From Candidatus Aminicenantota bacterium (GTDB lineage: Bacteria > Acidobacteriota > Aminicenantia > Aminicenantales > Aminicenantaceae): 7,094 bases of DNA. Positions within the stretch are counted from its first letter, which is position 1. Each line of letters starts with the position of its first letter. The DNA is taken from assembly GCA_030607635.1 (NCBI GenBank), contig JAUWJP010000087.1:1-7094 (forward strand), read 5' to 3'. Made by a program: the position numbers and the translations under genes. The notes beneath the pieces were generated by a model. The model was not told where the DNA came from. It saw nothing but the letters and a program-made list of their open reading frames with translations, and searched no databases. Below are positions 1-6,338 of the stretch, one piece after another.

Positions 1-133
1 AAACCTTATAGTGTTTCAGGTTTTCCTGAATTCTGATATAAGCCTTTATTTTCTCTTCCTGAGCCTTCCAGGAGTTATACTCTTTTTCGGCTTGGTTATC
101 GGTTGATACTCTTGTATAAACTGAACACTTCAT
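1..133 (-). CDS. Serine site-specific recombinase, N-terminal part (cut by window edge)
   Basis: Reading leftwards from an ATG at 131-133, the frame is open for 44 codons to the window edge. The N-terminus reads MKCSVYTRVSTDNQ, the signature start of resolvase/invertase-type serine recombinases. Ser10 in YTRVS is the expected nucleophile that forms the phosphoserine link to DNA. The following segment (S21, Q25, E26 to about Y32) matches the usual S-x-x-x-Q-x-x-x-I-x-x-Y helix of large serine recombinases, so a long integrase-type protein is more likely than a short resolvase. The zinc-ribbon and C-terminal DNA-binding parts lie outside the window. The ATG is 10 bp past the HEPN stop, which suggests co-transcription. 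The SD is weak. An in-frame ATG at 167-169 inside the HEPN gene is less likely because family members begin just before the YTRVS strand. Confidence 0.85.
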   Translation of the reverse strand, partial: MKCSVYTRVSTDNQAEKEYNSWKAQEEKIKAYIRIQENLKHYKV

Positions 134-143
134 TTGACCACTA

Positions 144-554
144 TCATGATGGCAACTTTCTTCTGACATATTCAAGAAATCTTTCACAGTCTTTTAAGAC
201 CTTTTCGGCTTCAGATCTATGGACTAATCTTTCTTCATATTCGGCCATATTTTTTATGCGAAGTATTCTTAAGACTCTATTTGCATTTGTGTTTATTTCT
301 TCATCATCGACTTTAATCGTCCTAAAAATGGTTACGGCATCGTTGTGACTTTCTCCAGCATCGCGCTTGCCTAAAAAATATGTACAGATAGCATCACAAG
401 CGGAAATACAAGAATGAATAGCATTAATTGTAGCTGCATTCCATTCTTGTATAGCAAAGGAATTTTTTGCCGCATGGAGGCATTCTTCAGCACGCTTAAG
501 ATAGTTAATATATAATGACTTTTCAACATCTCTTGTTCTGAATTTAGGCGTCAT
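144..554 (-). CDS. HEPN domain protein, probable toxin of a HEPN/MNT pair
   Basis: The product is 136 aa, all helical in appearance, and the size is normal for a single HEPN domain. The core lies at about residues 35-75, with an N-A-I-H-S-x-I-S-A-x-D-A-I helix followed by GKRDAGESH. R64 and H70 (five residues between) fit the loose RX4-6H motif of HEPN ribonucleases. The C-terminal helix (about 100-132) has the AEYEERL...EAEKVLKDCERFLEYV pattern common in this group. HEPN proteins paired with MNT nucleotidyltransferases are typically RNase toxins neutralised by their partner; that role is inferred here from family and context. The gene starts 3 bp after the MNT stop and has its own SD (AAAGGA, 561-566). 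The residue two after H70 is Asp, not the Tyr that HepT-type toxins have AMPylated. A non-toxic accessory HEPN protein is the alternative. Confidence 0.75.
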   Translation of the reverse strand: MTPKFRTRDVEKSLYINYLKRAEECLHAAKNSFAIQEWNAATINAIHSCISACDAICTYFLGKRDAGESHNDAVTIFRTIKVDDEEINTNANRVLRILRIKNMAEYEERLVHRSEAEKVLKDCERFLEYVRRKLPS

Positions 555-557
555 AAT

Positions 558-1160
558 TTATCCTTTCTTTCCCGAATAGATTTCAATTCCTTTTTTAATT
601 TCAGAAATAACCTTCAAATTTTTTTTCTGTTTCAATTCTTGATCCGTTAAGATATAAGGAGCTAGTCTATTTCCATACATCTCAAAACATATATTTGATA
701 ATTTCTCTATTGAGGACTCAAGTTTTTCTTTGCTCTGCTTGTTTCTAGCCAAAACAAAAATATCTATATCGCTATTTGTCCTTTCCGAGCCTTTAGCTAT
801 GGAGCCAAAAAGAACTATTCTTTTAATCAAGGTCTTGGATAGATTTTTTAATAATATCTTTTTTAGTTCCTCTATAGGCTCTTGAATTCCTGAAACGCCC
901 TTAATCAATTCAGATAAAGCTCTAAAAGCATAACTTTTATGATTTACTCTCCATAAATGAGCTTTTCCAATAGTAACAAAATTTACGAAATTCAACTCAG
1001 CAAGCTCTCGCATTGTCCTATTAACACTCATATGAGAGACTTTTAAAATGGAAGCGATTTCCCTTTCACTCATAGAAGCTTCATGTGTTAGCAAGAATTT
1101 TATTATCTTTATCTTCGTTTTTGAGTTTAGTACATCCAATAGTGAGATGCGAAATTTCAT
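558..1160 (-). CDS. Winged-helix/MNT nucleotidyltransferase fusion, probable antitoxin and autoregulator
   Basis: This 200-aa protein has two parts. Residues about 8-75 form a winged helix-turn-helix: SEREIASILKVSHMSVNRTM is the HTH, followed by a wing around 58-72. Residues about 95-198 are a pol-beta-like minimal nucleotidyltransferase with the motif G119-S120-x-A-x-G ... S130-D-I-D133. D131 and D133 are the expected metal ligands; I could not place the third acidic residue with confidence. In characterised HEPN/MNT systems the MNT protein inactivates the HEPN toxin, in the HepT/MntA case by adenylylating it. Here it is the first gene of the operon. Its start is set by AAAGGAGA at 1166-1173, and an inverted-repeat cluster lies directly upstream, so the fused wHTH probably represses its own promoter. 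Stand-alone MNT antitoxins are usually shorter and lack this DNA-binding part. Confidence 0.85.
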   Translation of the reverse strand: MKFRISLLDVLNSKTKIKIIKFLLTHEASMSEREIASILKVSHMSVNRTMRELAELNFVNFVTIGKAHLWRVNHKSYAFRALSELIKGVSGIQEPIEELKKILLKNLSKTLIKRIVLFGSIAKGSERTNSDIDIFVLARNKQSKEKLESSIEKLSNICFEMYGNRLAPYILTDQELKQKKNLKVISEIKKGIEIYSGKKG

Positions 1161-1172
1161 GTCATTCTCCTT

Positions 1173-1199
1173 TGTAACATTTCTGTTACAAGTGTAACA
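1173..1199. promoter_or_regulatory. Triple half-site operator upstream of the MNT-HEPN operon
   Basis: Three perfect heptads occur in 27 bp: TGTAACA (1173-1179), TGTTACA (1184-1190) and TGTAACA (1193-1199). The last two form the perfect palindrome TGTTACA-AG-TGTAACA, and the first two form one with a 4-bp spacer. The outer copies are 20 bp apart, about two helical turns. The array starts at the upstream edge of the SD of the wHTH-MNT gene. The natural reading is an autoregulatory operator bound by the wHTH dimer; binding itself is inferred. Confidence 0.6.
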
Positions 1200-1218
1200 T
1201 ATTTAATAGAGATGTCAT
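1191..1218 (-). promoter_or_regulatory. Possible promoter of the MNT-HEPN-recombinase operon
   Basis: On the minus strand, ATGACA (1213-1218) and TACACT (1191-1196) are separated by 16 bp. They resemble a weak sigma-70-type -35/-10 pair. The -10 would lie inside the operator half-sites, so repressor binding would block polymerase. The match is modest, and AT-rich sequence nearby offers alternatives. Confidence 0.3.
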
Positions 1219-1429
1219 ATTATTTTTGCATACTCAGAATTCTCTTCCCAGAGTTGCAAGAATCAACTCTAAATTTCTTTAGATAGTTGCATAGTTAACT
1301 ATACTACACAATTTTTTTTAGTGGTAATCCTTTATTTTCCGCTTTAGCAGTCATACGCAGAAGTAAGCGGTTTTTAGTAAATCTAGTGACAAAATGAAGA
1401 CATGGGGATAGGTCTGCTTTTCCGTTCAA

Positions 1430-1456
1430 TTGACATCGCATCCCTACTGTGATAAT
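1430..1456 (+). promoter_or_regulatory. Possible promoter of the kinase gene
   Basis: A perfect TTGACA (1430-1435) is followed after 15 bp by GATAAT (1451-1456), a 5/6 match to the -10 consensus. This lies about 75 bp upstream of the kinase start codon. The spacer is shorter than the optimal 17 bp. A second TTGACA occurs at 1470-1475 but lacks a convincing -10 at the right distance. Confidence 0.4.
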
Positions 1457-1532
1457 AATTGCATTAGGCTTGACAGTGATTAAAAGAGCTTCAAGTGAGA
1501 ACTTTACTTTCATTCCATAAAAGGGGGTGAAG

Positions 1533-4013
1533 ATGGCTATCAAATGCCCTAAATGTCAGTTTGAGAATCCCGATGATACTCTTTATTGTGGCAAGTGTTC
1601 TACTCCACTTAAGCCCTTAGAGGAAATTTCTCCCACAAAAACTCTCGAGACGCCCGCGAAAGGATTAACAACAGGAACTACTTTTGCATCCAGATATGAT
1701 GTCATCGAGGAGCTCGGAAAAGGAGGCATGGGCAGGGTTTATAAGGCTTTAGATAAGGAGATTAATGAAGAAGTTGCCATAAAGCTCTTGAAACCTGAAA
1801 TTGCCTCTGATGAAACTACTGTTGAACGCTTCCGGAATGAACTGAAATTTGCCCGCAAGATCTCTCACAAGAACGTGTGCCGGATGTATCACATCGCCAA
1901 GGAGGAAGGTACTCCATACATCACCATGGAGTATGTTCCGGGTGAAGATCTAAAGAGCCTGATAAAAAGGAAAGGGAAGTTAGCAGCCGGGGAAGCAATA
2001 TCAATAGCTAAGCAGGTGTGTGAAGGTTTGACTGAGGCACATAGGCTGGGCGTTGTGCATCGGGATTTGAAACCTCAGAACATCATGATCGATAAAGAAG
2101 GCGATGCCAAGATCATGGATTTTGGGATTGCCCGTTCGCTTGAGGCGCCTGGGGTGACAGTGACAGGAATGATGATCGGGACACCGGATTACATCTCCCC
2201 CGAGCAAGCAGAGGGAGAAGAGGCGGACCAGCATTCAGATATCTATTCCTTAGGAGTGATTCTTTATGAGATGGCGACAGGGAGTGTCCCTTTTAAAGGA
2301 GACACAGCTCTAAGTGTGGCTTTGAAACACAAGTCCAAGTTACCTCCAGATCCGAAGAAGCTCAATCCTGAGCTTTCAGAGGACCTTAGCCGTTTGATAT
2401 TGATATGCATGGAGAAGGATAGAGAGCGAAGGTATCAGACGACCGCAGAGCTCCTGGCGGATTTAATCAATATTGAGGAAGGGATTCCCCTTGGGGAGAG
2501 AAAACTTCCAGCCAGGAGGAAGAGACTTCTGAAGGAAAAGCTCAAAATCAAGTGGAAGAGTGTTTTGCTGTATGGGGGAGTTCCTCTTCTGCTGGTTTTG
2601 ATCATCGCAGGTGCGATCTATCTGTACACAACTCGAGCTGCAACCATCGATTCGATTGCGGTCCTGCCGTTGGAGAACCTCACCGGTGACACGGAACAGG
2701 AGTATTTTGTCGATTGGATAACCGATGAGTTGACCGGGAAGCTGGCCCGGGTTGGAACGCTCCGGGTGATTTCGTTCAGGTCAATGATGCGGTACAAGGG
2801 ATCGGAGAAATCATTGCAGGAGATTGCCCAAGAACTAAACGTGGATGCAGTTGTGACAGGGACGGTGCAGCAGGCAGGCGATAACGTGAGTATTCGGGTG
2901 CAGTTGATAGATGTATTTCCCGAGGAGCGGAACCTTTGGGAGGAGACATATGACCGGGTTTTGACCGATGTTTTGATGATGCACAGTGAAATAGCACGGA
3001 CCATTGCACAAGAGGTCAGGGCCAAACTGACACCACAGGCAGAGTCAATCTTGGCCAGTGCCCGCCAAGTTAATCCCGATGCTCAGGAAGCCTACTTAAA
3101 GGGCAAGTTTCACATGAACCAGGGCACCCTAGATGGATACCAAAAGGGCGTAGCCTATTTCCACGAAGCAGTCGAGAAAGACCCGTCAGATGCTATGGCG
3201 TATGCAGGGCTGGCGGCCGCCTACATCCAAATCTCTCATAGCGCGATGGCTACAGAAGATTCCTTGCCGCGAGCCAAGGCAGCAGCACAAAGAGCAATGA
3301 GGCTGGATGATACGCTGGCCGAAACTCTTAACTCTTTCGGTTTTATCGCGGGATACTATGATTGGGAATGGGATGCTTCAGAACAGGCCTTCCAGCGTGC
3401 CTTAGAAATCAATCCCAATCTGGCCATGGCTCACTACTGGTATTCGTGGCAGCTCATCCTGTTCGATCGCATGGAGGAAGCCATAGCAGAACATAAACGT
3501 GCTCAAGAGCTGGACCCGCTTACGCCTCTGCACACGGCTTGGCTGGGAGGATTGTATTGGATTGGGGGGCGGTACGAGGAAGCGCTCGAGGAAGTAAATA
3601 AGGCGCTTGCATTGAGTCCCGATAGCTGGAGCGGATTGTTAGTGAAAACATATATCTACCTAGAGATGGGAAAGTATGAGGAGGCCATTGCTGTATCCCA
3701 AAAAGCAGCAGCGCGCTACCCAGGGTTGAGACATCTCCTTGGGGAGGCCTATGCAAGGGCTGGACAGAGAGATAAGGCGCTGGAGATCCTTGCTGAATTG
3801 GAAAAAGAGGAACCCAACCCATACGGAGCTTTTGGTCTAGTCGGATTGAACGCAGCACTGGGAAATAAAGATGAGGCATTCCAATGGCTGAATTATGAAC
3901 ACCCCCATTGCTGGGTTCCTTGGATCAGAGTACTTCCTCAATTTAAGCCTCTGTGGGATGACCAACGCTTACATGATATGCTGCGGAATATGAACCTGCC
4001 TCCGTTGGAATGA
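1533..4013 (+). CDS. Membrane-anchored Ser/Thr protein kinase with zinc ribbon, TolB-N/FlgO-like domain and TPRs
   Basis: The protein is 826 aa from ATG 1533. The frame also allows GTG 1527, but AGGGGG at 1522-1527 is well placed for the ATG. Domains run in this order. A zinc ribbon has CPKC (C5, C8) and CGKC (C19, C22). The Hanks-type kinase domain (about 55-315) has G-loop GKGGMGRV (62-69), VAIK lysine K84, HRDLKPQN (176-183, catalytic D178), DFG (196-198) and SPE (222-224), so it looks active. A basic stretch (about 328-342) precedes one membrane span (about 343-365), placing the kinase in the cytoplasm. Outside follows a TolB-N/FlgO-like domain (about 370-498; IAVLPLENLTGD), then TPRs (about 513-790). 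Such proteins are thought to sense external signals and phosphorylate cytoplasmic Ser/Thr targets; ligand and substrates are unknown. The C-terminus (LPQFKPLWDDQRL...) is the usual ending of the TPR family, so the gene appears complete. Confidence 0.95.
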   Translation: MAIKCPKCQFENPDDTLYCGKCSTPLKPLEEISPTKTLETPAKGLTTGTTFASRYDVIEELGKGGMGRVYKALDKEINEEVAIKLLKPEIASDETTVERFRNELKFARKISHKNVCRMYHIAKEEGTPYITMEYVPGEDLKSLIKRKGKLAAGEAISIAKQVCEGLTEAHRLGVVHRDLKPQNIMIDKEGDAKIMDFGIARSLEAPGVTVTGMMIGTPDYISPEQAEGEEADQHSDIYSLGVILYEMATGSVPFKGDTALSVALKHKSKLPPDPKKLNPELSEDLSRLILICMEKDRERRYQTTAELLADLINIEEGIPLGERKLPARRKRLLKEKLKIKWKSVLLYGGVPLLLVLIIAGAIYLYTTRAATIDSIAVLPLENLTGDTEQEYFVDWITDELTGKLARVGTLRVISFRSMMRYKGSEKSLQEIAQELNVDAVVTGTVQQAGDNVSIRVQLIDVFPEERNLWEETYDRVLTDVLMMHSEIARTIAQEVRAKLTPQAESILASARQVNPDAQEAYLKGKFHMNQGTLDGYQKGVAYFHEAVEKDPSDAMAYAGLAAAYIQISHSAMATEDSLPRAKAAAQRAMRLDDTLAETLNSFGFIAGYYDWEWDASEQAFQRALEINPNLAMAHYWYSWQLILFDRMEEAIAEHKRAQELDPLTPLHTAWLGGLYWIGGRYEEALEEVNKALALSPDSWSGLLVKTYIYLEMGKYEEAIAVSQKAAARYPGLRHLLGEAYARAGQRDKALEILAELEKEEPNPYGAFGLVGLNAALGNKDEAFQWLNYEHPHCWVPWIRVLPQFKPLWDDQRLHDMLRNMNLPPLE

Positions 4014-4023
4014 TCAGCACATC

Positions 4024-4145
4024 CAACAGAAACGCTGGAAGGACAAAGCCATAGAGCATTACGAGAAATTCCTCTCCCTTTGGAAAGCCGCTGATCCGGA
4101 TATTTCTGAGGCGGTGGATGCAAAAAGCGATTAGCTGAGTTGTGA
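4024..4145 (+). pseudogene. Remnant of the C-terminal tail of a TPR protein
   Basis: Starting 11 bp after the kinase stop and in another frame, the sequence translates as a TPR-like helix (WKDKAIEHYEKFLSLWK) followed by ADPDISEAVDAK, then hits TAG at 4132-4134. Shifting one base at the A5 run (4122-4126) restores the typical ending KKRLAEL with a TGA at 4143-4145. This matches the habitual C-terminus of TPR proteins ending in ...LW-K-x-A-D-P...DA-x-K-R-L-A-x-L. The frame has no start codon: upstream it opens only from 3994 after a TGA, with no ATG, GTG or TTG. It looks like a decayed fragment of a paralogue left by recombination or deletion. The alternative, a frame-broken extension of the kinase itself, is less likely because the kinase already has a natural C-terminus. 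Confidence 0.6.
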
Positions 4146-4254
4146 AAACTGTCATAATGCATGATTAATAAGTTTACTGTTTCCATATATTGATTGAGGG
4201 ATCCTGGGAAGCTTGAGTAACTTAGCAACTTTCCAGCCCTAAGGAGGGAAGAAA

Positions 4255-5082
4255 ATGAGAAATAGAATCATTATTCCTTTTTTCTTTATTGTTTTTTTGG
4301 GCTTTCAATTTCAATCCATGGCTCAGTTCACTTCAGAGGAACTGGCAGAAAGAGAAAAATGGGAAGAATTTCTTAAAACCGCAAAAATTATCGGGCAGGA
4401 ACAACAAAAAAGTCGAGAAGCAGTAACTGAACCCTGGGACCTGACCTTAGAAAAAAATGGAGTTACAAGAAAGGCCCTCTGGAAAAATGCAGAGGGCCGA
4501 ATGAAGGGCTTTATAGAGAACTGGAAATGGGAAATCGCTGCATACCGTTTAGACAAATATCTAGAGCTAAACATGATCTCGCCCACAATTGAAAAAAAAT
4601 TTAGAGGGGAGCGAGGATCCTGTCAACTTTGGGTGGATTATTGGATAAAAGCTGAGGAGAAAAATGAGAAGAAAATTAAAGTTCCCCCTTACAAAATCTT
4701 CTACTACAATAGGGCCACCTACTTGCGGTGGGCTTTTGATAACTTGATTGCCAATGAAGATCGACATTCGGGGAATATTTTCATAACAAAGGACTGGCGG
4801 ATAATCCTTCCCGACCACTCCCGCACTTTCCGGACATCTAAAAAATTCACAAAAAATCTCATTTACACTGAGAAATATAAAGAAGGCCCAAAAATTATGA
4901 AAGAGCTTCCCCGAGCTTTTGTCGAAAAGTTGAAGTCCTTAAATTTTGAACTTATTAGGGATATTGTCGGAGAATATCTGACAGATAAGGAAATCAACGC
5001 TGTTCTTCTCCGGAGAGTCTTAATTCTTAAGATTATCAACGAACGTATAAAGAAGCTCGGTGAAGACAAAGTCTTATACTGA
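4255..5082 (+). CDS. Secreted atypical kinase of the PI3/4K-HipA-FAM20-like fold
   Basis: This 275-aa protein has a strong SD (AAGGAGG, 4241-4247, 7-bp spacing). The signal peptide has a basic MRNR start, a hydrophobic core to about residue 18, and likely cleavage after SMA (A23). The rest looks like a single catalytic domain. ALWK supplies the probable ATP-binding lysine (K77), and E93 in WEIAAYRLD is the probable helix-C partner. DNLIANEDRHSGN (162-174) is the catalytic loop with D169 and N174, and D187 in LPDHSRTF is the DFG-equivalent metal ligand. This D-R-H-x-x-N...D-H pattern is shared by PI3/PI4 kinases, HipA and secretory-pathway FAM20/Four-jointed kinases. All key residues are present, so it is probably catalytically active outside the cytoplasm, where ATP supply is a puzzle. 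The substrate is unknown. It is co-oriented with the upstream kinase but separated from it by the TPR remnant. Confidence 0.75.
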   Translation: MRNRIIIPFFFIVFLGFQFQSMAQFTSEELAEREKWEEFLKTAKIIGQEQQKSREAVTEPWDLTLEKNGVTRKALWKNAEGRMKGFIENWKWEIAAYRLDKYLELNMISPTIEKKFRGERGSCQLWVDYWIKAEEKNEKKIKVPPYKIFYYNRATYLRWAFDNLIANEDRHSGNIFITKDWRIILPDHSRTFRTSKKFTKNLIYTEKYKEGPKIMKELPRAFVEKLKSLNFELIRDIVGEYLTDKEINAVLLRRVLILKIINERIKKLGEDKVLY

Positions 5083-5092
5083 AATTATTATT

Positions 5093-5142
5093 TTGTTATC
5101 GTTTGCTTCATCATAGAAGGATGATAAGGGGAAGCATAACAA
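5093..5142. repeat. Long bulged inverted repeat after the secreted kinase gene
   Basis: Three stem segments pair in order: TTGTTAT (5093-5099) with ATAACAA (5136-5142), GCTTC (5105-5109) with GAAGC (5131-5135), and ATCAT (5110-5114) with ATGAT (5121-5125). The loop is 6 nt, and there are two 5-nt one-sided bulges (5100-5104 and 5126-5130). It begins 11 bp past the stop codon, between convergent genes, so it may end transcription or protect the mRNA 3' end. It lacks a following T-tract and is AT-rich, so it is not a classic intrinsic terminator. Confidence 0.5.
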
Positions 5143-5159
5143 ATTGTAGCAAATTGTAG
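5140..5159. repeat. Tandem decamer, two copies of CAAATTGTAG
   Basis: CAAATTGTAG is repeated perfectly and without a gap (5140-5149 and 5150-5159). The first copy overlaps the right foot of the adjoining hairpin. It could be a small slippage duplication or a protein-binding direct repeat. Confidence 0.6.
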
Positions 5160-5411
5160 TTAGGCTGCGTCAATCTATAGATTACAATAGAGATAGTCAA
5201 GATTAATTTCGATCAAAATGAGCCCTCGCTCTCGTTTACTACCCTTCTTGCCACAAATTATTGAGTAATTACGAAAATAGGCAATTACTTCATTGAAATC
5301 AACAAGTTAGAACAGCCAAACTAGAGAATAGAGAATAGAAGTCCTGGAGACTAGAAAAAGAAAAAAAACGCTTCCATTCGAATCTCTTCAAACTCGGCCT
5401 AAGCTACAATT

Positions 5412-6338
5412 TTAGTGAAGTCCCGCCGGATACTTCTTCTCGCCAGCCTCGATACGGACCTTGAGCCAGTTCGCCTCAGGCGGAGGCACCGGACAGGTCG
5501 CATATGAAGTATAATTACACGGAGGGTTATAGGCCCTGTTGAAATTGAGGTCCACCTCTCCGTTCTCCAGGACATCAGAGACCATAAACCTGCCTTTCTC
5601 ATAAGTCTCTTCACCGTTTGTCTTGTCTTTAAAAATAATGAAAAGTTTTGTGTTCTTTTCGTCGGCCTTGAAAGCTTCCAGACGGCACTCCTTCCCGTCA
5701 ACAGCAAAAGTGACATAACCCGGGGAAGCCATTTCAGCTTTTGTCCCGACAACAGTTGTCACCTCTATGATTTTATCTTCATTATAAGGAACAAAATTCC
5801 CCTTTATCTTGAACTTTTCGTTTGGAGGAAAAAAATTCAGCCCATTGAATTTCTTAAATGCAGGGGCATTGAAATCTCTCATCCTGATTGCATAGCGCTC
5901 GCCCCTCTTTATGACCCACATCCTCAGGTCATTAAGCTCCAGAACGTCGGGTTTTCCTTGATCATCGCCTGTAAGGATTTTTTCTCCAATTTCCTCATCT
6001 TCAATCTTGATCCCGGCTCCTTCTGCAACAGCAACCTTGACTTTACCTTCCCCAAGGACAAACTTGCCGCAGAAAGCAAGGGCAGAGCCTGAGGGAAGGA
6101 CCAGCTTGTTCGTCCTGTCAGTGCCAAACGTGTTCTCTCCTTCGTCAAGCCAGTAAAGCCCGGCGATTGTCAGCCAGCCTGTTGGGGATTGCATCTGCCT
6201 ATCCCGCTCTTCACGCCATTTCATCTCCTCTTTTATGAAGTCTTCATCTTCTCCTGCAGCTCTTGCATTAAAAACTGCCCCAGTCCACATCAGATAAAAT
6301 CCCGCAGCTACCAAGAAAAATATGATGCTTTTTCTCAT
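5412..6338 (-). CDS. Secreted DUF1684 family protein
   Basis: This 308-aa protein is full length for the family. A signal peptide covers residues 1 to about 28 (MRKS, a hydrophobic core, then ARAA before GEDED). The DUF1684 landmarks appear in order: WLTIAGLYWLDEGENTFG (55-72), RDFNAP (154-159), GLNFFP (166-171), NRAYNPPC (267-274), ATCPVPPPE (280-288) and EAGEK (297-301). Family members usually have LDFNRAYNPPC, whereas here it reads VDLNFNRAY, a small local change. The conserved N/Y/C-rich motif suggests a binding or catalytic pocket, but no function has been established that I know of. The start is fixed by AAAGGAGAG (6345-6353), about 8 bp from the ATG. The gene is monocistronic in view and convergent with the secreted kinase. 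The family call is strong; any role in the envelope is inference. Confidence 0.9.
   Translation of the reverse strand: MRKSIIFFLVAAGFYLMWTGAVFNARAAGEDEDFIKEEMKWREERDRQMQSPTGWLTIAGLYWLDEGENTFGTDRTNKLVLPSGSALAFCGKFVLGEGKVKVAVAEGAGIKIEDEEIGEKILTGDDQGKPDVLELNDLRMWVIKRGERYAIRMRDFNAPAFKKFNGLNFFPPNEKFKIKGNFVPYNEDKIIEVTTVVGTKAEMASPGYVTFAVDGKECRLEAFKADEKNTKLFIIFKDKTNGEETYEKGRFMVSDVLENGEVDLNFNRAYNPPCNYTSYATCPVPPPEANWLKVRIEAGEKKYPAGLH

Larger units (their letters stand above)
1161..1532. other. Divergent intergenic region between the MNT operon and the kinase gene
   Basis: This 372-bp stretch separates the leftward MNT operon from the rightward kinase gene. Apart from the operator and possible promoters, it holds a 7-bp hairpin (AGAGTTG 1250-1256 / CAACTCT 1264-1270, 7-nt loop) and a perfect 12-bp palindrome ATAGTTAACTAT (1291-1302). 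A 79-codon minus-strand open frame (1304-1543) crosses it, but it shows no recognisable domain and overlaps the kinase start. I therefore treat the region as non-coding. Confidence 0.6.
5083..5411. other. Non-coding region between convergent genes
   Basis: This 329-bp stretch lies between the stop codons of the secreted kinase and the DUF1684 gene. It holds the bulged hairpin and tandem decamer near its left end, a short tandem AGAGAAT (5323-5329 and 5330-5336) and an A8 run (5361-5368). The A8 run would be a T-tract on the DUF1684 transcript, but no GC-rich stem precedes it. I see no coding potential. Confidence 0.6.

Noticed and set aside
103..348. 81-codon plus-strand open frame
   Set aside because: Antisense to the HEPN and recombinase genes, which carry real motifs; low-complexity Ser/Phe composition.
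1527..1532. GTG at 1527 as the kinase start
   Set aside because: It overlaps the SD (AGGGGG); ATG 1533 is 5 bp after the SD and begins directly at the zinc ribbon.
1304..1543. 79-codon minus-strand open frame in the divergent spacer
   Set aside because: No recognisable domain, no convincing SD, and it overlaps the SD and start of the kinase gene; treated as chance.
3938..4228. Minus-strand open frames of 96 and 70 codons across the kinase 3' end
   Set aside because: They are antisense to the kinase end and the TPR remnant, whose plus-strand translation has clear family features.
5361..5368. A8 run as the T-tract of an intrinsic terminator for the DUF1684 gene
   Set aside because: No GC-rich stem precedes it on the minus strand; only the short palindrome ATTCGAAT is nearby.
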